Source: Burkholderiales bacterium
Lineage (GTDB): Bacteria; Pseudomonadota; Gammaproteobacteria; Burkholderiales; SG8-39
Length of the DNA: 51,964 nt
Direction of reading: 5' to 3'
Assembly (NCBI GenBank): GCA_017880775.1
Contig: JADGRQ010000031.1
Span: 1-51,964, forward strand
Below are positions 23,719 to 32,085 of the stretch, one piece after another (position 1 is the first letter of the stretch; the number at the start of each line of letters is the position of its first letter). The notes below the pieces were generated by a model. The model was not told the origin of the DNA. It did no database searches and saw only the letters and a program-made list of their open reading frames with translations. A program made the translations under genes and the position numbers.

Positions 23719-24869
23719 GAGCCTCCTTTGAGCAATAGTCTGGCGATGTTCAGCTGGTGGATCTGGCTGGTGCCTTCATAGATGCGGAAGGCGCGAACGT
23801 CGCGGTAGAACCGCTCGATGCCGGTGCCCTTGACATAGCCCTGTCCGGCAAAGATCTGCACTACCCGATCGGCGACGCGGCCGCACATCTCGGTAGCGTA
23901 GTACTTGCACATCGAGACCTCCAGGGTGACGTCCTCACCGCGGTCGCGCTTTCTTGCCGTCTCGAGGATCAGCGCGCGCGCGGCTTCGATCTCGACCTTG
24001 CAGTCGGCGAGCATGGCCTGCACCAGCTGGAAATCCCCGATCGGCTTGCCGAACTGTCTGCGCTCGCGCGCGTAACGCAGCGCCTCGTCGAGCAGCCGGA
24101 TCGCCGGCCCGGTGCACAGCGCCGCCAGATTGATGCGCTGCTTGTTGAGCGCTTTCATCACCGTTTTGAAGCCGCGCCCGGGCGTGCTGCCGACGACGCT
24201 CGAGGCGGGCACGCGGCAGTTCTCCAGGTAGACCTCGCCGATCGGGGCGCCCTCCTGCCCCATTTTCGGCGTCGGCGCGCTGGTCGTCAGCCCCGGCGTT
24301 CCGCGCTCGACGAGAAACGCGCTGACCCCGCCGGCGCCGCGGTTCGACGCGTCGGTGCGTGCGAACACCGTGAACAGGCCGGCAATCGGCGCGAGCGTGA
24401 TGTAGCGCTTGGCGCCGTTCAGCAGGTAGTGCCCGTCGCCCGCGTCCTCGGCCCGTGTCTGCAGCGCGGTTGCGTCCGAACCGGCCTCGACCTCGGTGAG
24501 CGCGAGGCATCCGAGCAAATCCCCGGCGGCGAGGCGCGGCAGGTAGCGTTTTTTCTGCTCTTCGGTGCCGTCCTGGACGATCGCTTCCGAGCCGATCCCG
24601 CAGTTGGTGTTGAAGTGCGCACGGTAGGCGACCGAGGCCTGCGAGATCTCCATGAACGCGAGCGCGAGTTCCTCCGTGGTGAGCCCGGCGCCGCCGAACT
24701 CCTCCGGAATGCTCCAGCCGAAAAATCCGAGCCGGCGCGCCTGCGCCACGATTTCCTCGGGTACGCGGTCCTCCGCCTCGACGCGATCCTCGTTCGGGAT
24801 CGCCACTTCGCGCACGAAGCCGCGCACGGTCGCGAGCAGCGCATCGAGCCTGGCGGGATCCCGGATCAT
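23715..24869 (-). CDS. Acyl-CoA dehydrogenase
   Basis: A 384-residue FAD-dependent acyl-CoA dehydrogenase. The flavin-contact motif CLALTEVEAGSDATAL lies near 130-145. The C-terminal IYEGTSQIHQLNIAR carries the catalytic Glu, about residue 365. It introduces a 2,3-double bond in an acyl-CoA. ATG 24869 is chosen: it gives the family N-terminus, whereas longer readings start within the antisense of the next gene. No Shine-Dalgarno is visible; TACAAT lies six bases upstream, so the operon's first message may be leaderless. The downstream genes encode receptor, CoA-transferase and receptor. Confidence 0.92.
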   Translation of the reverse strand: MIRDPARLDALLATVRGFVREVAIPNEDRVEAEDRVPEEIVAQARRLGFFGWSIPEEFGGAGLTTEELALAFMEISQASVAYRAHFNTNCGIGSEAIVQDGTEEQKKRYLPRLAAGDLLGCLALTEVEAGSDATALQTRAEDAGDGHYLLNGAKRYITLAPIAGLFTVFARTDASNRGAGGVSAFLVERGTPGLTTSAPTPKMGQEGAPIGEVYLENCRVPASSVVGSTPGRGFKTVMKALNKQRINLAALCTGPAIRLLDEALRYARERRQFGKPIGDFQLVQAMLADCKVEIEAARALILETARKRDRGEDVTLEVSMCKYYATEMCGRVADRVVQIFAGQGYVKGTGIERFYRDVRAFRIYEGTSQIHQLNIARLLLKGGS

Positions 24870-24957
24870 GCGTCTATTGTAGTGAAACGCCCCCCACGCC
24901 CGGTTTCGATATGTCCGGCCCGCGGGTACCATTCCATATCTATCCGGAGGCCGCCCG

Positions 24958-26283
24958 ATGAATGCCCGACGCACGTTTCTTTCCGCAGCCCTCGGCCTGG
25001 CGCTCGTCGCCGGCTGCGGCACCCAGGCGCAGCGTTCCAATGCCGAGCTTCCTCCCATCGTATTCGTGCACGGCAACGGTGATACCGCCGCGTTGTGGCA
25101 CACCACGATCTGGCGCTTCGAGTCGAACGGCTACGACCGGGCTCTGCTGTACGCAATCGACTTCGCCAATCCGCTCGCGCGCAGCGACGATGCGGCGGCG
25201 CAGGAGAACCGGTCCTCGACGGTGCAGCAGCGAGAGGAGCTTGCCGCGAAGGTGGCGGAGGTCAAGCGATTGACGGGCCGCGCCAAAATCGCGCTGGTCG
25301 GCAGCTCGCGCGGCGGCAACGCGATCCGCAACTACGTGAAAAACGGCGGCGCCGCGCAGGTCTCGCAGGTGGTGCTGGGCGGGGTGCCAAATCACGGCGT
25401 GCGAGCGGGCGACGACGGACTCGGCAACGAGTTCAACGGCAAAGGGCCGTTTCTCACGCAACTGAATGCCGGCGCGAACGAGGTCGTGGAAGGCGTGAGG
25501 TTTCTCACCCTGCGCAGCGACACCAATGACAAGTATGCGCAGCCTGACGGCCGGTTCATCGGCCAGCCGGGCAAGCCGACCAACGTGACGTACGAGGGAC
25601 CCGCGCTGAAAGGTGCGGAGAACGTCGTGCTGCCGGGGCTGGATCACCGCGAGGTGGCATTCCATCCGAAGGCGTTCGTCGAGATGTATCGCTTCATCAC
25701 CGGCGCGGCGCCGCGACACCTCGACATCGTGCCGGAACCGGATATCACGCTCAACGGCAAGCTGAGCGGCTACGCCAACGGCGGGCCCACCAATCTGCCC
25801 CTCGCCGGCGCGCAGGTCGAGGTGTTCGAGGTTTCCGCCTCGAGCGGGGAGCGGCTCGCGCGCGTGCAGGCAAAGACCATCGGCGCCGACGGCCTGTGGG
25901 GCCCGCTGCGTGGCCGCTTCGACGCTTGCTACGAATTCGTCATCACCGCGCAGGGGTACCCGGTCACGCACATCTACCGCTCTGCGTTCCCGCGCTCGAG
26001 CGAAATCGTGCACCTGCGGCCGGCGGTGAGTGCGTCGGCGGGAGGCGGCAGCGCGGTCAGCATCAGCCGCCCGCGTGGCTACTTCGGACACGGGCGCGAT
26101 ACGTTCACGATCGACGGAAAAATTCCGCCCGGGGTCAACGAGGGCGTGCCCGGCGTGTCCTTCGCAACGCTGAAGGTGGATGACCAGCCGCAACGCGCGG
26201 TGGTCACGGTGTTCAACCGCGAAACAATCGTTGCGCGCAACTGGCCGGCCGGCCACGCCGTCATCGCCGAGTTTCACGACTAG
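24958..26283 (+). CDS. Exported alpha/beta hydrolase (lipase-like) lipoprotein
   Basis: A 441-residue exported hydrolase. The N-terminus MNARRTFLSAALGLALVAGC has a twin-arginine-like start and a lipobox with Cys20, so it may be Tat-exported and lipid-anchored. The oxyanion stretch PIVFVHGNGDTAALWH and nucleophile elbow GSSRGG (Ser117) define a lipase/esterase core. The His is probably in LPGLDHREVAFHP. From about residue 260 a second all-beta region (DITLNGKLSGYANGGPTNLPLAGAQVEVFEV in parts) resembles a carboxypeptidase-regulatory or lipase C-terminal domain. GGAGG precedes the start. Substrate unknown: polyester or lipid esters are possible. Confidence 0.82.
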   Translation: MNARRTFLSAALGLALVAGCGTQAQRSNAELPPIVFVHGNGDTAALWHTTIWRFESNGYDRALLYAIDFANPLARSDDAAAQENRSSTVQQREELAAKVAEVKRLTGRAKIALVGSSRGGNAIRNYVKNGGAAQVSQVVLGGVPNHGVRAGDDGLGNEFNGKGPFLTQLNAGANEVVEGVRFLTLRSDTNDKYAQPDGRFIGQPGKPTNVTYEGPALKGAENVVLPGLDHREVAFHPKAFVEMYRFITGAAPRHLDIVPEPDITLNGKLSGYANGGPTNLPLAGAQVEVFEVSASSGERLARVQAKTIGADGLWGPLRGRFDACYEFVITAQGYPVTHIYRSAFPRSSEIVHLRPAVSASAGGGSAVSISRPRGYFGHGRDTFTIDGKIPPGVNEGVPGVSFATLKVDDQPQRAVVTVFNRETIVARNWPAGHAVIAEFHD

Positions 26284-26284
26284 C

Positions 26285-26347
26285 CATGCCATCCTGAATG
26301 CGGAACTGGATATCGAGGACGCGCAAGCCCTCGAGCGGACCCGTCAT
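26285..26347 (-). pseudogene. 5' stub of a second CaiB/BaiF CoA-transferase gene
   Basis: An ATG at 26347 overlaps the stop of the upstream racemase gene (ATGA) and begins [13 protein letters not shown], the standard N-terminus of a class III CoA-transferase. After about 13 codons the similarity ends and the frame runs antisense through the 3' end of the lipase gene, stopping at 26261. The rest of the expected 380-400 codons is missing. It is read as a deletion remnant of an operon partner. Confidence 0.6.
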
Positions 26348-27492
26348 TTGAATCCGACGCCGAGCGCCCTCAACTTCGCGATTTCGCCTTGCGCGTATCC
26401 CCACTCGGCGAGCGCTTCGCGCCCGCCTTCGCCGCGCTCCGGCGGCTTGCGCGCCACGCCACCCGGCGTGCGCGAGAAGCGCGGCGCCGGCGCCGGCTGC
26501 GCCACGCCGGCGACCTCGACGAATGCGCCGCGCGCGACATTGTGCGGGTGCGCGCGCGCCTCGCTGAACGTCAGCACCGGCGCGAAGCAGGCGTCCGAGC
26601 CTTCGAAGGCCGCGCACCATTCGTCGCGCGTCTTCGATCTGAAGACCGCGGAGAATCGCGCGCGCAGCTCCGGCCAGCGCGCGCGGTCGTGCTGTCTGGG
26701 GAGCGTGGCGTCCTTCGCAAGGCCCAGCCGCTCGAGCAGATCCGCGTAGAACTTCGCTTCGATCGAGCCGATGGCGGCATACTTGCCGTCTTTCGTTTCA
26801 TAAGTGTCGTACCACGGCGCGCCGGAATCGAGCACATTGGCGCCGCGCTGCTCGCTCCAGCTCCCGTTCGCGAGGAAACCGGAAAACATCGCGGCAAGCA
26901 GCGACGCGCCCTCGACCATCGCGGCGTCCACCACCTGCCCCTGGCCGGTGCGCTGCGCGTTGAGCAGCGCGCTGGCGATGCCGAACGCGAGCAGCATGCC
27001 GCCGCCGCCGAAATCGCCCACCAGATTCAGCGGCGGAACCGGCGCCTCGCCGGCACGGCCGATCGCGTGCAGTGCGCCGCCAAGCGCGATGTAGTTGATG
27101 TCGTGCCCGGCGCGCGCGGCGAGCGGGCCGTCCTGGCCCCAGCCCGTCATGCGCCCGTACACCAGTTTCGGATTGCGCGCGAGCACGATCTCGGGCGCGA
27201 GACCCAGCCGTTCCATCACGCCGGGCCGGAATCCCTCGATCAGCGCGTCGGCTTTTTCCACCAGGGTGAGCGCGGCTTCGACCCCCGAGGGCGATTTCAT
27301 GTCGAGCGTCACGGAGCGCTTGCCGCGCATCATCACGTCCATCCAGCGCTCGCGTTTCAAGCCGAGGTCCGAATCACCCGGGCGGTCGACGAGGAGCACA
27401 TCGGCGCCCATGTCCGCGAGCATCATCCCGCAGAACGGCCCTGGTCCGATCGCCTCGAACTCCAGAACGCGAATGCCGGTGAGCGGACCCAT
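26344..27492 (-). CDS. Alpha-methylacyl-CoA racemase (CaiB/BaiF superfamily)
   Basis: A 382-residue protein with the racemase branch's features: [30 protein letters not shown] at the N-terminus (residues 3-32), the active-site His130 in AGHDINY and Asp160 in [11 protein letters not shown]. These correspond to the His/Asp acid-base pair known for the mycobacterial enzyme. It interconverts (R)- and (S)-2-methylacyl-CoA, which is needed before beta-oxidation of methyl-branched acids. ATG 27492 follows GGGAG and gives the family start; a reading from 27519 would add nine residues. It lies 28 bp after the IclR gene on the same strand. Confidence 0.9.
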   Translation of the reverse strand: MGPLTGIRVLEFEAIGPGPFCGMMLADMGADVLLVDRPGDSDLGLKRERWMDVMMRGKRSVTLDMKSPSGVEAALTLVEKADALIEGFRPGVMERLGLAPEIVLARNPKLVYGRMTGWGQDGPLAARAGHDINYIALGGALHAIGRAGEAPVPPLNLVGDFGGGGMLLAFGIASALLNAQRTGQGQVVDAAMVEGASLLAAMFSGFLANGSWSEQRGANVLDSGAPWYDTYETKDGKYAAIGSIEAKFYADLLERLGLAKDATLPRQHDRARWPELRARFSAVFRSKTRDEWCAAFEGSDACFAPVLTFSEARAHPHNVARGAFVEVAGVAQPAPAPRFSRTPGGVARKPPERGEGGREALAEWGYAQGEIAKLRALGVGFK

Positions 27493-27520
27493 GGCCTCTC
27501 CCTTAATCCATTCCGCCACC

Positions 27521-28348
27521 TCAGTGCATGCCCAGGGCAGCCTCGATGTTGCGGACCATCGCGACCAGGCGCGGCCCGATCTCCTCCTCGAGTTGGCCTT
27601 TCTTCAGCATGAAAGCCGGCACGCTGCAGTTGAAGGCGACGATCTCGCCGTCCACGGTGCGGCGCATCGGCACGCCTACCGCGTGGATTTCGTGGCGCAG
27701 GTCGCCGATCGCAACGCAGAAGCCGCGTTCGCGAATGCTCTCGAGCGCCTGGTCCATCTGCGGCTTGTACTTGCGCTGCGTTTCGGGCTGCTTGACCTTC
27801 ATCTGGTTGAGCAGCGCCTCGCGTTCGGGCGGCGTGCACGCGGCGAGGTAGGCGCGCCCGATCGCGCCCTGCGCGATCGGCAGCGACGTGCCGATGTCGG
27901 GCAGGGTGGTGATGCCGTTGCCGCTGCGGCTCGATTCGATGTATACGATATTGAGGCGGTCGCGGATGCCCATCGACACCGAGCCGTGGGTGTGGTCGGC
28001 CAGCTCTTTCATGTGCTGGCGCGCGACCTGGCGCACGCTCATCGAGGCGAGCAGCGGGTAGCCGATCGAGAGCACCGCCGAGCCGAGCTGGTACTTGCCG
28101 AGCCGCATGTTGTGGCGCAGGTAGCCGAGCTTGGTGAGCGTGTAGGTGAGGCGCGAGACCGTCGGCTTGGGCAGTCCGGTGCGCACCGAAATCTCCTTGT
28201 TGCCGAGCATCGGCTCAAGCGGCGTGAAACAGCGCAGCACTTCGAGGCCGCGCGCCAGCGTGGTGGCGAACTGGCGATCGCCTTCGTGTTCGTAGCTGTA
28301 GGCCGGGACCGGCGAAGAAAGCGGTGCGGTGGTCGCTGGTGCGCCCAT
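27521..28348 (-). CDS. IclR-family transcriptional regulator
   Basis: A 275-residue regulator. The N-terminal winged helix contains [15 protein letters not shown] and [26 protein letters not shown]. The C-terminal effector domain contains the IclR signature [17 protein letters not shown] and ends with a region rich in conserved Cys/Val (AFNCSVPAF). ATG 28348 follows AGAGGAAA; a longer reading from 28525 would cross the promoter region. It is divergent from an SDR gene and cotranscribed with the racemase gene, so both are likely targets. Confidence 0.9.
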   Translation of the reverse strand: MGAPATTAPLSSPVPAYSYEHEGDRQFATTLARGLEVLRCFTPLEPMLGNKEISVRTGLPKPTVSRLTYTLTKLGYLRHNMRLGKYQLGSAVLSIGYPLLASMSVRQVARQHMKELADHTHGSVSMGIRDRLNIVYIESSRSGNGITTLPDIGTSLPIAQGAIGRAYLAACTPPEREALLNQMKVKQPETQRKYKPQMDQALESIRERGFCVAIGDLRHEIHAVGVPMRRTVDGEIVAFNCSVPAFMLKKGQLEEEIGPRLVAMVRNIEAALGMH

Positions 28349-28474
28349 GGGATTTCCTCTTGATGGTAATGCGGTGAGCGACCGAGCCGACGGCTTCTTG
28401 TCGCACTGCAACGGAATGTTTCGCGTTTCGATATTCGGCCCGGCAGGTTCGAATGTCAACTTAGTCATATCATT

Positions 28475-28489
28475 TTTCGCATAGCGAAA
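28475..28489. promoter_or_regulatory. Palindromic operator candidate for the IclR-family regulator
   Basis: TTTCGCATAGCGAAA is a perfect 6-3-6 inverted repeat midway in the 223-bp gap between the divergent IclR (start 28348) and SDR (start 28572) genes. IclR-family proteins commonly bind such 15-bp palindromes. A single half-site TTTCGC also occurs at 28419-28424. Binding is inferred from position and symmetry. Confidence 0.55.
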
Positions 28490-28571
28490 TCCTAAACAGC
28501 ACTTAAAGTGGGGGTAATCGGGCAACGATCTCGATTACTCTTTGCGCTTTCAATTCACGCGGAGTCCAAGC

Positions 28572-29339
28572 ATGCCCAACCCGATGTTCGATCTCTCCGG
28601 ACAGGTCGCGCTCATCACCGGCTCCACCAAGGGCATCGGAAAATCCATCGCCGAGGAACTCGCGCGCGCCGGCGCGAAAGTGGTGATCTCGAGCCGCAAG
28701 CCCGAGGCCTGCGAAGCGGTGCGCGCCGAATTCGAAAGACAGGGGCTCACGGCGATTGCCAAGGCGGCCAATGTTTCACGCAAGGAAGAACTGCAGGCGC
28801 TGGTCGATTTCACGCTCGCCAACTGGGGTCGCATCGACATCGCCGTGTGCAATGCCGCGGTGAACCCGTACTACGGACCCTTGAGCGGGCTGAGCGACGA
28901 GGTGTTCGACAAGACCATTCACGCCAACGTCAAGGCCAACCTGTGGCTGGCCAACATGGTGATTCCCGGCATGGCGGAGCGCGGCGGCGGATCGGTGATC
29001 ATGGTCGGCTCGATCGGCGGCATCCTCGCCAACACCGTGATCGGCATCTACGGCATCTCCAAGGCCGCCGACCACCACCTGGTGAAAAATCTCGCGGCCG
29101 AGTGGGGACCGAAAAACGTCCGCGTAAACGCGATCGCACCCGGGCTGGTGAAGACCGATTTCGCCAAAGCGCTGTGGGAGGATGACACGCGCAGGAAGGA
29201 ACGCGAGTCGGTGACGCCGTTGCGGCGCCTGGGCGAGCCTGCGGACATCGGCGGCATCGCGGTGTTTCTCGCCTCAAAGGCTGCCGCTTTCATCACCGGC
29301 CAGGTCATCGTTGCGGATGGCGGGGTGACGATTCTCTGA
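28572..29339 (+). CDS. SDR-family oxidoreductase
   Basis: A 255-residue short-chain dehydrogenase/reductase. The cofactor motif is TGSTKGIG, and NAA replaces the usual NAG (CNAAVNPYYG). The catalytic YGISK and the C-terminal ITGQVIVADGGVTIL are present. It probably oxidises or reduces a hydroxyl/keto group with NAD(P). ATG 28572 follows GGAG at 28561-28564; an in-frame ATG at 28542 adds 10 residues. It is the sole + strand gene here; its last 35 nt overlap the 3' end of the GMC oxidoreductase gene on the other strand. Confidence 0.9.
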   Translation: MPNPMFDLSGQVALITGSTKGIGKSIAEELARAGAKVVISSRKPEACEAVRAEFERQGLTAIAKAANVSRKEELQALVDFTLANWGRIDIAVCNAAVNPYYGPLSGLSDEVFDKTIHANVKANLWLANMVIPGMAERGGGSVIMVGSIGGILANTVIGIYGISKAADHHLVKNLAAEWGPKNVRVNAIAPGLVKTDFAKALWEDDTRRKERESVTPLRRLGEPADIGGIAVFLASKAAAFITGQVIVADGGVTIL

Positions 29340-30909
29340 TCAGGCCGGCGGCCTTCTCGCCGATCGCGATCGACGCGGCGTTGGTGTTGCCGCCGATCAG
29401 GGTCGGCATGATCGACGCGTCCGCGACCCGCACGCGCTCGATGCCGCGCACGCGCAATTGCGGGTCCACCACCGCCATTTCGTCCACGCCCATCTTGCAG
29501 GTGCCCACCGGGTGGTACACGGTGTCGGACCGGTCGCGCAGCATGCGTTCGAGGTCCGCGTCCGATTCGGGCGGAATGCCGTACAGGCCGCGCCTGCGAA
29601 ACGGCGCGAGCGCGGGCTGCTCGAGAATCCGGTGCATCAGACGCGCACCGCGCGCGAGCGTCGCGACATCGTCCTGGTGCGCGAGGAACGCCGGGTCGAT
29701 GCGCGGCGCAGCGAGCGGGTCGGCGCTCGCCAGGCCCAACGAACCGATGCTCCTGGGACGCAGCACGCACACGTGGCAGGAAAACCCGAGGCGGAAATGG
29801 CGCTTGCGCGCGTGGTCGTCCACCAGGCCGATCACGAAATGCAGCTGTACGTCCGGGCGCTCGAGCGCCGGATCGGTCTTCAGGAACCCGCCCGCCTCGG
29901 CGAAATTGCTCGCGAACGGTCCGGTGCTCGAGCGGCGGTACTCGCCCCACGCCTTCGCCATGTTGAGCAAGCCGCGCGGCGAAAAGCCGATCAGGTCGGC
30001 GCGCGACGATTCGTAGCCGGCGATGAAATCGATGTGGTCCCGCAGGTTCCTGCCGACGCCCGGAAGCTCGTGCAGCTGCGCAATGCCATGCGGCGCGAGT
30101 TCCTCGCGCGGGCCGATGCCCGAAAGCAGCAGCAATTGCGGCGAGCCGAAGGTCCCGCCGGCGACGATGACTTCCCTCGAGGCATTGAGGATCGCCCGGC
30201 CTTCGGGACCGAGTATTTCGACCCCGGTGCACCTCTTTCCGGTGAGCGTCAGCCGCGTGGCGTGGGCGCGCGTGAGGACTTTCAGGTTCTGTCTCGCTTC
30301 GGCGCCGCGCAGATACGCCTGCGTTGCGCTCCAGCGCTTGCCGGCCTTCTGCGTCACCTGGTACATCCCGACGCCTTCCTGTTCGATGCCGTTGAAGTCC
30401 GCATTGCGGCGAAAGCCTGCCTGCACGCCCGCCTCGACGAAGGCGTGCGAGATCGGGTGCGCAGAGCGCGCATCGGCGACGTTGAGCGGCCCGCGAGTGC
30501 CGTGGAAGTCGTCCGCGCCGCGTTCGTTGTGCTCCATGCGCTTGAAGACCGGCAGCAGGTCCTTCCAGCCCCAGCCTGGATTGCCGAGCGCCGCCCAGTC
30601 GTCGTAGTCCTTCGCATGGCCGCGGATGTAGACCATCGCGTTGATCGAACTCGATCCGCCGAGCACCTTGCCGCGCGGCTGGTAGCCGCGCCGGCCGTTC
30701 AAGCCCGCCTGCGGCACCGTCTCAAACGACCAGTTGTACATGCGCGACGGCAGGATCACCGCCGCGCCGAACGGCATGTGGATGAGCTGCGAATCGTCGC
30801 GCTTGCCCGCTTCGACGAGGCAGACCCTGATGGCCGGATCTTCGGACAAGCGCGCGGCGATTGCGCAGCCCGCGGACCCGCCGCCCACCACGATGTAATC
30901 GAACTCCAT
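29305..30909 (-). CDS. GMC-family FAD oxidoreductase (choline dehydrogenase-like)
   Basis: A 534-residue flavoprotein of the glucose-methanol-choline family. The N-terminal dinucleotide motif is VVGGGSAGC (7-15), with GMC signatures RGKVLGGSSSINAMVYIRG near 79-97 and GTFGSPQLLLLSGIGP. The active-site His is near 466 in VYHPVGTCKMG, and an Asn in GGNTNAAS completes the usual pair. It oxidises an alcohol to an aldehyde or ketone, with electrons passed to quinone or oxygen. Substrate unknown. GAGGGGAAG precedes the start. It diverges from the AcuI-like gene, with only 38 bp between the start codons. Confidence 0.92.
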   Translation of the reverse strand: MEFDYIVVGGGSAGCAIAARLSEDPAIRVCLVEAGKRDDSQLIHMPFGAAVILPSRMYNWSFETVPQAGLNGRRGYQPRGKVLGGSSSINAMVYIRGHAKDYDDWAALGNPGWGWKDLLPVFKRMEHNERGADDFHGTRGPLNVADARSAHPISHAFVEAGVQAGFRRNADFNGIEQEGVGMYQVTQKAGKRWSATQAYLRGAEARQNLKVLTRAHATRLTLTGKRCTGVEILGPEGRAILNASREVIVAGGTFGSPQLLLLSGIGPREELAPHGIAQLHELPGVGRNLRDHIDFIAGYESSRADLIGFSPRGLLNMAKAWGEYRRSSTGPFASNFAEAGGFLKTDPALERPDVQLHFVIGLVDDHARKRHFRLGFSCHVCVLRPRSIGSLGLASADPLAAPRIDPAFLAHQDDVATLARGARLMHRILEQPALAPFRRRGLYGIPPESDADLERMLRDRSDTVYHPVGTCKMGVDEMAVVDPQLRVRGIERVRVADASIMPTLIGGNTNAASIAIGEKAAGLIRESSPRHPQR

Positions 30910-30947
30910 TGTCTTCCCCTCAGTTCAACCCGCTAGAATTGTGTCGC
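30909..30947 (+). promoter_or_regulatory. Probable promoter of the AcuI-like gene, possibly leaderless
   Basis: TTGTCT (30909-30914), a 19-bp spacer and TAGAAT (30934-30939) are followed by eight bases and then ATG 30948, with no Shine-Dalgarno. The predicted start site is at or next to the start codon. The -35 box overlaps the first codon of the divergent GMC gene. Confidence 0.45.
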
Positions 30948-31937
30948 ATGGAAAAATTCCGCGCCTACCGCGTGCACGACGACGGCAAGTTCGGCTCCGG
31001 GCGCGCTGAAACAATGACGCGCGCCGAGTTCGACGCGGGGAACGTCATGGTGCGCATCGCGTTTGCCAGCGTCAACTACAAAGACGCGCTCACCGCGCGC
31101 GGCAAGGCGAAGATTGCCCGAAGGTTCCCTCTGGTGGCCGGCATCGACCTGGTCGGCACGGTCGAGTCCTCCGAAGATCCGCGCTTCAAGCCGGGCGACG
31201 AAGTGATCGTGCACGGCTTCGGTCTTGGCGGCGATCACGATGGCGGTTACGCCGAGTTCGGCCGCTTTCCCGCAGAGTGGGTGATCCCGCTGCCCGAGGG
31301 GCTCACGCTGTTCGACGCGAGCGCGCTCGGGGTCGCCGGCCACACCGCGGGCATCGCGGTGGATTTGATGCAGTTGAACGGGCTCATGCCGGACAAGGGT
31401 AAAGTGCTGGTCAACGGCGCGACCGGCGGGGTGGCGAGCGTTGCGATCGACATCCTCTCGAAACTCGGGTTTCACGTGGTGGCGCTCACCGGCAAGATGA
31501 ACGAAGCCGATTACCTTCGCTCGCTCGGCGCGGCCGAGGTGCTCGACCGCAATGCGCTGCAGCTCGGAACAAAACCGCTCGAGGCGGCGATGTGGGCGGG
31601 TGCGGTGGATTCGGTCGGCGGCGAGCAGCTCGGGTGGCTCATCCGCAGCATGCAGCGCGATGGCGTGATCGCGGCGTTCGGCAACGCCGGCGGCGTCGAG
31701 TTCAAGGGCAATGTACTGCCGTTCATACTGCGTGGCGTACGGCTGCTGGGCACCAACGTGGAAAACCCGCTCGAGCGCAAGAAAGCGATCTGGCAGCGCC
31801 TTGCTTCAGACCTCAAGCCCAGGCACCTGGAGCGCGTGGCGCGCCGCATTCGCTTCGAGGGCCTCGACCAGGCGTTCGACGATCTGCTTGCGGCGCGCGC
31901 GCGCGGGCGGCAAGTGGTGGACTTCTCGCTCGGCTGA
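30948..31937 (+). CDS. YhdH/AcuI-type medium-chain reductase (acryloyl-CoA reductase family)
   Basis: A 329-residue zinc-free MDR. It shows the YhdH/AcuI pattern: FPLVAGIDLVGTVESSEDPRFKPGDEV, nucleotide motif NGATGGVASVAIDILSKLGFHVVALTGK, and GNVLPFILRGVRLLGTNVENP. Characterised members reduce acryloyl-CoA to propionyl-CoA with NADPH, detoxifying a reactive enoyl-CoA; other enones are possible. The stop is at 31937. The 148-bp gap to the ABC receptor gene contains AT-rich TAAATTTGG near 32030 that may hold its promoter. Confidence 0.88.
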   Translation: MEKFRAYRVHDDGKFGSGRAETMTRAEFDAGNVMVRIAFASVNYKDALTARGKAKIARRFPLVAGIDLVGTVESSEDPRFKPGDEVIVHGFGLGGDHDGGYAEFGRFPAEWVIPLPEGLTLFDASALGVAGHTAGIAVDLMQLNGLMPDKGKVLVNGATGGVASVAIDILSKLGFHVVALTGKMNEADYLRSLGAAEVLDRNALQLGTKPLEAAMWAGAVDSVGGEQLGWLIRSMQRDGVIAAFGNAGGVEFKGNVLPFILRGVRLLGTNVENPLERKKAIWQRLASDLKPRHLERVARRIRFEGLDQAFDDLLAARARGRQVVDFSLG

Positions 31938-32085
31938 GCGGCGCGCGGCGTTGATGCGCAGGGGCCAGATCGCTGCTGGTGTCGCACTGGTCGGTGAGTT
32001 CAGACGCGGCGGAAGCCGGCTCCGGGCATAAATTTGGTACCATCGAATCCGCAACCCAGTCCAAACCAACCATAAGGAGAAGGCG

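Noticed and set aside
31954-32031. Short open frame MRRGQIAAGVALVGEF in the gap before the ABC receptor gene
   Set aside because: No ribosome site, 25 codons, no recognisable similarity, and it covers the likely promoter region.
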